Of a stretch of 64,000 bases of DNA, positions 56,906 through 64,000 are shown piece by piece. Source of the DNA: Meloidogyne chitwoodi (lineage: Eukaryota > Nematoda > Chromadorea > Rhabditida > Meloidogynidae); NCBI GenBank assembly GCA_015183035.1, contig JACZZP010000010.1:1240001-1304000 (forward strand). The letters are read 5' to 3'. A program made the position numbers and the translations under genes. The notes beneath the pieces are model-generated. The model was not told where the DNA came from, did not search any database, and saw only the letters and a program-made list of their open reading frames with translations. Positions within the stretch are counted from its first letter, which is position 1; each line of letters opens with the position of its first letter.

Positions 56906-58070
56906 GACTATAAGGAACTTGTGTAGTTTAGGATAACACCCCATTTATTCGCAGAAAATTGGCGGAAACGTATGATATATATCATTCGAAAGAGCTCGTC
57001 GAGTTGAATCGAATAACACAAAACTAGCCCGTAGTCATAATTCCAGGCTAAAGATATAGGTCCCTGAAAATCGAAAAACCATAGAGGGGAGTAAGCTCCT
57101 CTAAGTGATTACCGAGGCTGCTTTTAAATTATTTCCGCCGAATTCATTTTTCCTGATAAAAACACTCCGAATAGAGCCAAGTGAAGACCAAAAGGCCACG
57201 GGCTCAGAAATGAAGAAGTAATAAAACACTTGCAATAGGTCCAAGTTTGTGTGAGCAGCCGCGGTAATCACTCAGAGGTGCTTACTCCCCACTATGCTTT
57301 TTTGATTTTTATGGATCTATATCTCAAAAGGGACACTCACGAACTGTAAGTGCGAATTTCGAATTTTTTTTTTGCACTATCGTGTAGAGCAGTGTCGAAA
57401 ACCTATTGCCAATTTTTGGCTTTTTTGGCTCCGACCCCCAAACTAAAAAGTTATAGCCGTTCAAAGTTTCAGTTTTTGGGAGCGCTAGAGTATCTGGTAA
57501 AAAGAAAGAAAAGAAGAGAGCGACTTTCCTCCTTGTCTCTCTTTGCTTTTTCTTTCTCTGTTCTCTCTTTGCTTCCTTATACGCGAAATAGTGAGGTTAA
57601 TGACGGAGAGACGATAGGCAGTCAGCCATCATTTTTCAATTTAAAAGAAGAGAAGGAAAAAAGGGTAAGCAGCGTGAAATGTTTAAAAATGGTCAAAAGC
57701 ATAAGAGGTTATAAAAGGGTCTGGCTTGTCCTCTCTCTTCTTTTCCCTCTTTCTTCTCTTTACTCTAGCGCTCCCAAAAACTGAAACTTTGAACGGCTAT
57801 AACTTTTTAGTTTGGGGGTCGGAGCCAAAAAAGCCAAAAATTGGCAATAGGTTTTCGACCCTGCTCTACACGATAGTGCAAAAAAAATCGAAATTCGCAC
57901 TTACAGTTCGTGAGTGTCCCTTGTCATCTAATATTTAGTGTTTGACCATGATTGTAGTTCCATTCGATTCAACTCGACGAGCTCTTTCGAATGATATATA
58001 GATCATCCGTTTCCGCCAATTTTCTGCGAATAAATGGGGTGTTATCCTAAACTACAAGTTCCGACTATAA
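56906..58070. mobile_element. Giant foldback element (about 1.16 kb palindrome) with an inserted smaller palindrome
   Basis: Outer arms 56906-57013 and 57962-58070 are reverse complements at roughly 93% by eye (TTTAGGATAACACCCCATTT, GAGCTCGTCGAGTTGAATCG). Inner arms 57330-57492 and 57761-57920 are reverse complements over about 160 bp (GGGACACTCACGAACTG, AGTTATAGCCGTTCAAAGTT). Only the left half contains an extra inverted repeat, 57051-57123 / 57253-57325 (GGGGAGTAAGCTCCTCTAAG). Removing it leaves about 41 bp between arms on the left, the same as on the right. The centre is a purine/pyrimidine stretch that also pairs loosely. No gene is credible inside. Confidence 0.85.
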
Positions 58071-58289
58071 CATAATTAAAACATTTACAAACAAAACAAT
58101 ACATAGAGAAATTAAAACATGATCAAGCATGTCAAGTTTTAAGTTCAAGCTGTCGACATTGGCTCCGAAAACCGCGCCAAAGAATATACAAAAATAAAAA
58201 AGAAATAATAAAGGAAGTCGATCTCCTAATTTCCCTGACCTTACATACCATCATCACAGAACCATCACTTTGTCGTAGCTTGTAGACGT

Positions 58290-59840
58290 TAACATAGCTC
58301 CTAGAACCTTGGCCCATAGTACCACCGCCGTCAGCGTAGCTCGCAAAACCTTATCTCTAGCACCACCGCCGTTAGCGTAGCTCGTAGACAGTTTATGTTG
58401 CTCGTAGAAGTTGGAGTAGCTCATAGACCGTTGTCATAGCTTGTAGACGTTGGCGTATGTTGTATCCGTTAACATGCTCCTAGAACCTTGGCCCAGAACC
58501 ACCGCCGTTAGCGTGGCTCCTAAGACACCAGTTTATTGAACAAACGCCTTAGCTTAGCTCCTAAGACCTAAGTCTCTAGAACCAACGCCGTTAGCGTAGC
58601 TCGCCAAACTTTAGTCTCTAAAACCAACGCCGTTAGCGTAGCTCGCCAAACTTTAGTCTCTAGAACCACCGCCGTTAGCGTAGCTCGCAAAACCTTGGCC
58701 CAAAGAACAATCGCCGGTAGCGTAGCTTGTAGACCGTTGACGTTGCTCGTAGATGTTGTCGTAGCTCACAGACAGTTGGTGCTGTTCGTAGAACCTTGGC
58801 TCATAGAACTAACGCTTAGCGTGGCTCCTAAGACACCAGTTTATTGAACAAACGCCTTAGCTTAGCTCCTAAGACACCAGTTTATTGAACAAACGCCTTA
58901 GCTTAGCTCCTAAGACCTAAGTCTCTAGAACCAACGCCGTTAGCGTAGCTCGCCAAACTTTAGTCTCTAGAACCAACGCCGTTAGCGTAGCTCGCCAAAC
59001 CTTAGTCTCAAGCACCACCGCCGTTAGCGTAGCTCGCAAAACCTTGGCCCATAGAACAATCGTCGTTAGCGTAGCTTGTAGACCGTTGACGTTGCTCGTA
59101 GACGTTGGCGTAGCTCACAGACAGTTGGCGCTGTTCTTAGAACCTTGGCTCATAGAACTAACGCCTTAGCGTGGCTCCTAAGACACCAGTTTATTGAACA
59201 AACGCCTTAGCTTAGCTCCTAAGACACCAGTTTATTGAACAAACGCCTTAGCTTAGCTCCTAAGACGTAAGTCTCTAGAACCAACGCCGTTAGCGTAGCT
59301 CGCCAAACCTTAGTCTCTAGAACCAACGCCGTTAGCGTAGCTCGCCAAACCTTAGTCTCAAGCACCACCGCCGTTAGCGTAGCTCGCAAAACCTTGGCCC
59401 ATAGAACAATCGTCGTTAGCGTAGCTTGTAGACCGTTGACGTTGCTCGTAGACGTTGGCGTAGCTCACAGACAGTTGGCGCTGTTCTTAGAACCTTGGCC
59501 CATTGAACCAACGCCTTAGCGTGGCTCCTAAGACACCAGTTTATTGAACCAACGCCTTAGCTTAGCTCCTAAGACACCAGTTTATTGAACAAACGCCTTA
59601 GCTTAGCTCCTAAGACCTAAGTCTCTAGAACCAACGCCGTTAGCGTAGCTCGCCAAACCTTAGTCTCTAGAACCAACGCCGTTAGCGTAGCTCGCCAAAC
59701 CTTAGTCTCAAGCACCACCGCCGTTAGCGTAGCTCGCAAAACCTTGGCCCATAGAACAATCGTCGTTAGCGTAGCTTGTAGACCGTTGACGTTGCTCGTA
59801 GACGTTGGAGTCAAAGACAGTTGGCGCTACTCGTAGAACA
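58290..59840. repeat. GC-richer satellite: 42-bp units in 350-bp higher-order repeats
   Basis: Units of about 42 bp around ACGCCGTTAGCGTAGCTCGC, ACGCCTTAGCTTAGCTCC and GTAGACGTTGGCGTAGCTC follow one another. The marker GTGGCTCCTAAGACACCAG recurs at about 58514, 58821, 59171 and 59521; the last two intervals are exactly 350 bp and the copies are nearly identical. An earlier copy is 307 bp, one unit shorter. It is much richer in GC than its surroundings. Open frames on the minus strand exist locally but do not survive across repeat units. Confidence 0.93.
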
Positions 59841-60590
59841 GGAGAATGGTAAAATACGCTGTTTATATAGTATCGAACTTTTAAACACTTATATAAAAGC
59901 TCCCATTTCTACTTCTCCCAATCAGTTTACTATAAAAACCCCTCATTTTCACTTCCCCCAATCACTTGTCTATAAAAACCGGACAAACAAACAAACACAC
60001 AAACATTCTCAAATATATAATGAGATATTCAGAAAATTTTTTTATATGTATGGTATATTCACCATACTAATATGTATTTGCATTTTTTATATTCACAGAC
60101 CTTTGTATTCGCTTAACATAATTTGATAAAGCTCTAATGTTCTTCTGTGAAACATCCAGAAGTCTGAATTATTCCAAAAAGGTGAACCATTTTTTAATAT
60201 TACCTAATTCTATTTTCATAAAACTTTTCTGGCCAAAATTTTTGTTTATGAAAAATATATTAATTTAATATCCTCAAAAGCAAAACTAGTTTTCTTTCAA
60301 TTCCCACATCCTATGTTGTTTGGTCCGTGCGCGTGCGCCACCACACTCCTCTTTGGTTAAGAGGCTGAGCTAGCAATGAGAATTTACTATATGAAATTTT
60401 TAGTAAATCACTTGCTTATTGTCCACAGCCATTTACCCATAATTCATTTATTCTCTCCTATATTTTATTAACTTTAAAAAAACTTCATTTTTTGCATTAT
60501 TGATTTTCTTAATTTATATAATAACATAATTCTTTATTTTTATTCAAATTATTAAAATTTTAATAATATTTAATCTCTGATTTTTCAGAA
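59841..60590. promoter_or_regulatory. Promoter-like flank of the copper transporter with tandem CCAAT/TATAAAA repeats
   Basis: Two 40-bp tandem copies (59901-59940, 59941-59980) each read ...CCCAATCA...CTATAAAAACC, a CCAAT-like word 13-15 bp before a TATAAAA word. A partial third (TTATATAAAAGC) precedes them. They are about 610 bp upstream of the start codon. The rest up to 60590 is A/T-rich and ends in TTTTTCAG, a likely trans-splice acceptor next to the ATG. Promoter function is inferred from the words alone. Confidence 0.4.
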
Positions 60591-61240
60591 ATGACCACAC
60601 AAGATCCTTCTATTCATATCCACAATAATATGGAACATAACCACTCAAAGGACAATACAGATAAATTTTCGAATATGCTTCATTCTATGGCTATGTATTT
60701 TCATTTTGGTTCAAAAGAATCTATTCTTTTTAATTTTTGGAATACTGAGTCTTCTCTAGGTTTGATTTTGTAGATTTTTAGTACTTTTTTCATTTAAAAA
60801 TTAATTTATTTAGGAATATTTGGTTCTTGTCTAATTATTTTCTTTGCTTGTCTTTGTTTAGAATTAATTCGTTTATTTCGCGTTTATCGGAAAAAGAAAC
60901 TGTTTAATAGACAAGATGGAAATTTTTCGACAGCTGATTCAAGTATTGGTTTTTCTTCTATGAGGAGGTATTTTTAGTATTACATTCGCATTGAATTAAA
61001 TCATTTTAATTTATTCTTTTTAGACCAAATTTGGGAAATTTATTTGACATGTGTCTTCATGCAATTCAATTAACTCTTAGTTATATGCTTATGATGATTT
61101 TTATGACATTCAATATTTGGCTCTGTTCTTCAGTTGTGATGGGCGAAGTTTTAGCAAGAATGGTCTTGACACTATTTTTCCCTTCAATGGATTTATTTGT
61201 AACCTTTTTTGGGTCTTCGATAGAACCATGTTGTGGATAA
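60591..61240 (+). CDS. Ctr1-type high-affinity copper transporter
   Basis: Copper(I) import across the plasma membrane as a trimer. Starts MTTQDPSIHIHNNMEHNHS, a His/Met-rich N-terminus, then SNMLHSMAMYFHFGSKESIL, the Met-motif leading into TM1. Three exons (60591-60759, 60814-60967, 61024-61240) join in frame. TM1 includes GIFGSCLIIFFACLCLELI; the loop is basic (RLFRVYRKKKLF). TM2 has LTLSYMLMMIFMTFNIWLC with MxxxM, and TM3 is LARMVLTLFFPSMDLFVTFFG. The protein ends SSIEPCCG-stop without the HCH-type end of human CTR1. About 180 residues. It is same-strand with CARM1, 563 bp downstream. Confidence 0.88.
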
Positions 61241-61802
61241 AATGATATTTTTATTGCATTTTTGCTTTATATACCTTACCAAGGATTGATCAATTTATCA
61301 TTTACTTTTGTTTTACTCGTCTTTCTTTGTATATTTTTCTAAATTTCCTTTTTTGAGATGCATACTATTTAAAAATAGTAGTAAATACTTTAATGACATT
61401 GTATCTATCAAGTTTTAATACGTGCCTTTTGTTTTATATTTAAATCTTCTCATAATACAAAACCAGTCCTTTATAATCAGAAGAATTTTTACTTCCTCTA
61501 AAATTGGGAAAATGTAAAAAATTTCAATAAATTACTTGATTTTATTAGTCACTTTTTTATTATGATAAATCGATAATTTAAAAACATTTTAATTAAATTA
61601 ATTTAGTTTATTTAAATTTTATTTCTTCAAATTAAACATAGGTATTTTTGCTAATCTTTCACAGAAAATTTTTATTAATTTTTAGTTCGTTTTTTTAATA
61701 TAATTGATAATATTTTATAATATAATGTCGTGTTTAGCTGTTATAATTTTGAAAAACTAATTTTTTTAATATATTATTTTGCTGCTATCTCATAGCTTTG
61801 AA
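61241..61802. other. Intergenic spacer Ctr1 / CARM1
   Basis: 562 bp A/T-rich. Includes a short palindromic word, CTATTTAAAAATAG, at about 61369-61382. No gene. Confidence 0.4.
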
Positions 61803-64000
61803 ATGAACACTCTTGATTTGGTAAAAAATTTTTTAATTTAATTTTAATTTTTAGAATGCTAATTGTTCACGTTCTTTCACTGTTAAATTTTGTAAAATTG
61901 ATGAAAATAGTGGAGAAATATGTGCTTCGTCCATTTGTACTGCCATGCTTATAAATCAAGGAAAAACACTTGTTTTAAAAGGTTTTATTAATAAATTTAA
62001 TAACAAATATTTTTGTAATTTTTAGATGGTGTTCTTTTGCAAAAAACTTTAATTTTCTATGAATGGATGCCATTTGGCAAACGGTTTTTAACATTCCAGC
62101 CTACTCGAGAAAATCCTTACATTGATGGTACAACAATGGATTTGGAGCCTTTTATTTTACGTTTTGAGTCACAAAAAGGTTATTTTTTATGAACTTAAAT
62201 ATTTTCACTTTTTTCTTTAAAAGATCTCCAAAATTTTTCTTCTTTATTGCCTCTTCTGGAGAAAATTAACGAAGAATTTTCACAAGTTTATTCCTCAAGA
62301 AAAAGAAAATGCTTGCCAAATAATGAAAAAAGTTCTGAATTTGATTCTAGAACAGAAGAAGGTTTTAAATTTAATAAATGTTTTATTTTTGTAAAATTTA
62401 TTTAAGGATCAGCCAATCAATATTTTCAATTTTATGGATCTCTTTTTCAACATCAAAATATGATGCAAGATTATGCACGAACGGCTACATACCAACGAGC
62501 AATTCATGAAAATTATTTGGATTTTCGTAACAAAGTATAAATTAATAAAAATTATTTTAATATTTTTAATATTAGATTATTCTTGATGTTGGTGCTGGTA
62601 GTGGAATTCTTTCATTTTTTGCTGCACAAGCTGGAGCAAAAAGAATTTATGCAGTTGAGGCTTCTTCTATGGCAGATAATTGCAAAGTAAAATTTTGTTT
62701 AATTTTTATATTTTTATTTAAAAAGTCTCTTATATCTGCAAATGGTCTTAGCGATATAATTAAAGTTATAACTGGTAAAATTGAAGAAATTGAATTGCCT
62801 GAATCTGTAGATGTTATTATTTCTGAACCTATGGGTTACATGTTAGTGAATGAGAGAATGTTAGAAAGTTATTTATTTGCAAGGAAATTTCTCAAGGAAG
62901 GAGGTTTTTATTTTTAAAATTTATTTTTAATTAAAAAAATATATATAGAATATATAATTAAAAAAAATATTCTAAATTTTAGGAAAGATGTTTCCAACTC
63001 AAGCAAATCTTCAACTAGCACTATTTAGTGATGAGCAGGTTTATTTAGAGCAAACAGCTCGTTCATCTTTCTGGACTCAAGAATCATTTCATGGTTAGTT
63101 TATAATGTTATTCTCTTTTCATTTATATTTTTTAAAAGGTGTTGATCTAAGTTCTCTCAAAAACGCGGCATTGGAGGAAGTTTTTCGTCAACCGATTGTG
63201 GTAAATATTTAAATAAAAATAAAAAAATTTAAATAATAAAAAGGATACTTGGCATATTGGAATTTTACTGTCGACAAGCATTTCTTGGAATTTTAATTTT
63301 GAAAATGATGATGAAAAAGAACTTGAAAGAATTGAAATTCCTTTTGAATTAAATGCATTAAGGACTGGATATATTCATGGACTGGCAACTTGGTTTGATG
63401 TTGGATTTGTTGGGCAAACGTTTGTTTTTTTTAAAAGTTATTTTTTTACTTTTTATAGTAGAACAGTTTGGCTTTCAACAGCACCAACAGAACCATTAAC
63501 ACATTGGTATCAAGTTAGATTATTACTTAGGAATCCTTTATTTGTGAATGCCGGACAATTGGTTAATGGTAGATTGCTAATGTTGGCAAATGAAAAGTAA
63601 ATTATTTTTTAATAGTTTATTATAAAAGAGTAATTTCTATTATACAAAAATTTATATTACCTATTTAATTTTTTAAATAAAATTTTTTAAAGGCAAAGTT
63701 ATGATTTGGAATTGGAAATGAAAGTAGGAGACAAAGAGCAATACAACAAACTTGATTTAAAAATGCCACATTTTCGATATAATGGCCAACCTGTATCCCA
63801 ACCACCACCTGGTTATTCAACAGAAAATTCAGTAGAACAGTTAAATCAACATTTGGCAGTTGCAGTAGCAACGGCACAACAACATCAACAACGGTTCCTA
63901 GACATCTCTTTAAACGACATCTCGGTACACGATATTTCAGTACAACAGCAAAAAAACAACATCTCGGTAAACGACAATGTAGGGGTAAATCAACAACAAT
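61803..64000 (+). CDS. CARM1: CARM1 / PRMT4 histone arginine methyltransferase (C-terminus off the right edge)
   Basis: Type I arginine methyltransferase that uses S-adenosylmethionine. First exon MNTLDL (61803-61820), then [20 protein letters not shown], a PH-like N-terminal domain. The catalytic core follows: [47 protein letters not shown] (SAM motif I), [13 protein letters not shown] (acidic end), [22 protein letters not shown] (double-E loop), [64 protein letters not shown]. About nine introns of small size. The C-terminal tail is Gln/His-rich, then a repeat of DIS-(L/V) units begins at the right edge and runs off the window. Confidence 0.95.

Noticed and set aside
57253..57272. GCAGCCGCGGTAATC, identical over about 14 bases to the conserved 530 loop of small-subunit rRNA
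   Set aside because: The flanks do not continue the rRNA sequence, and the other arm of the same inverted repeat has a changed base. It is part of the foldback element.
57350..57938. Two long open frames on the plus strand (144 and 70 codons)
   Set aside because: They lie in the arms of the giant palindrome, whose mirror image also gives open frames. No domain or splice pattern.
58290..59840. CRISPR-like regular repeats
   Set aside because: No unique spacers between repeats; units are tandem and the organism is a nematode.
59821..60126. 101-codon plus-strand frame across the satellite border
   Set aside because: It spans the satellite end and the tandem TATA repeats, which makes a real protein unlikely.

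Overview
The window is AT-rich eukaryotic DNA, and everything in it points to a nematode. Genes are split by many tiny introns (about 40-60 bp, GT..TTTAG). Several start codons sit just behind a TTTTCAG/TTTTTAG-like acceptor with no upstream exon, as expected for spliced-leader trans-splicing. Nematode-restricted families are present: a DB-module secreted protein, a CPG4-like protein, a cuticlin-type ZP protein, a VAB-9/TMEM47-like protein and a small four-pass protein. Base composition and intron size suggest a plant-parasitic tylenchid such as Meloidogyne, but this is inference. No virus, bacterial operon, CRISPR array, rRNA or tRNA was seen.

Layout. 1-3.6 kb: STT3 (minus, cut by the left edge) head-to-head with a selenoprotein K homologue. 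5.2-11.1 kb: a 7TM receptor, a four-TM protein, an NK-type homeobox gene and a secreted astacin that has lost its zinc site. 11.5-18.2 kb: a full-length ABCC/MRP transporter. 19.2-28.3 kb: a large HEAT/ARM-type gene, best read as RICTOR, whose 3 kb intron holds a complete DB-module gene on the opposite strand. 28.9-31.2 kb: an EGF-like membrane protein with a PPxY tail and a small peptide-precursor gene. 32.3-34.7 kb: an ALDH9-type aldehyde dehydrogenase. 37.3-43.1 kb: a same-strand run DHFR, ADP-dependent glucokinase, mitochondrial malonyl transacylase. 44.3-51.6 kb: CPG4-like, BAR-like helical protein, 3-hydroxyacyl-CoA dehydrogenase, cuticlin-type ZP protein and VAB-9-like. 54.2-56.4 kb: succinate dehydrogenase iron-sulfur subunit. 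60.6-64 kb: Ctr1-type copper transporter and CARM1 (cut by the right edge).

The most unusual DNA is repetitive. A 517-bp element with perfect 37-bp terminal inverted repeats and an 8-bp flanking duplication sits in an SDHB intron. A second foldback adjoins it, and another lies in an ADPGK intron. A roughly 1.16 kb palindrome (56.9-58.1 kb) carries a smaller palindrome inserted in its left arm. Immediately after it lies a GC-richer satellite (58.3-59.8 kb) built of 42-bp units arranged in 350-bp higher-order repeats.

The most interesting protein-level signals are two enzymes with missing catalytic residues. The astacin has none of its HExxHxxGxxH ligands. The malonyl transacylase has Gly in place of the nucleophile Ser. 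All gene models were spliced by eye; coordinates give CDS extents including introns.
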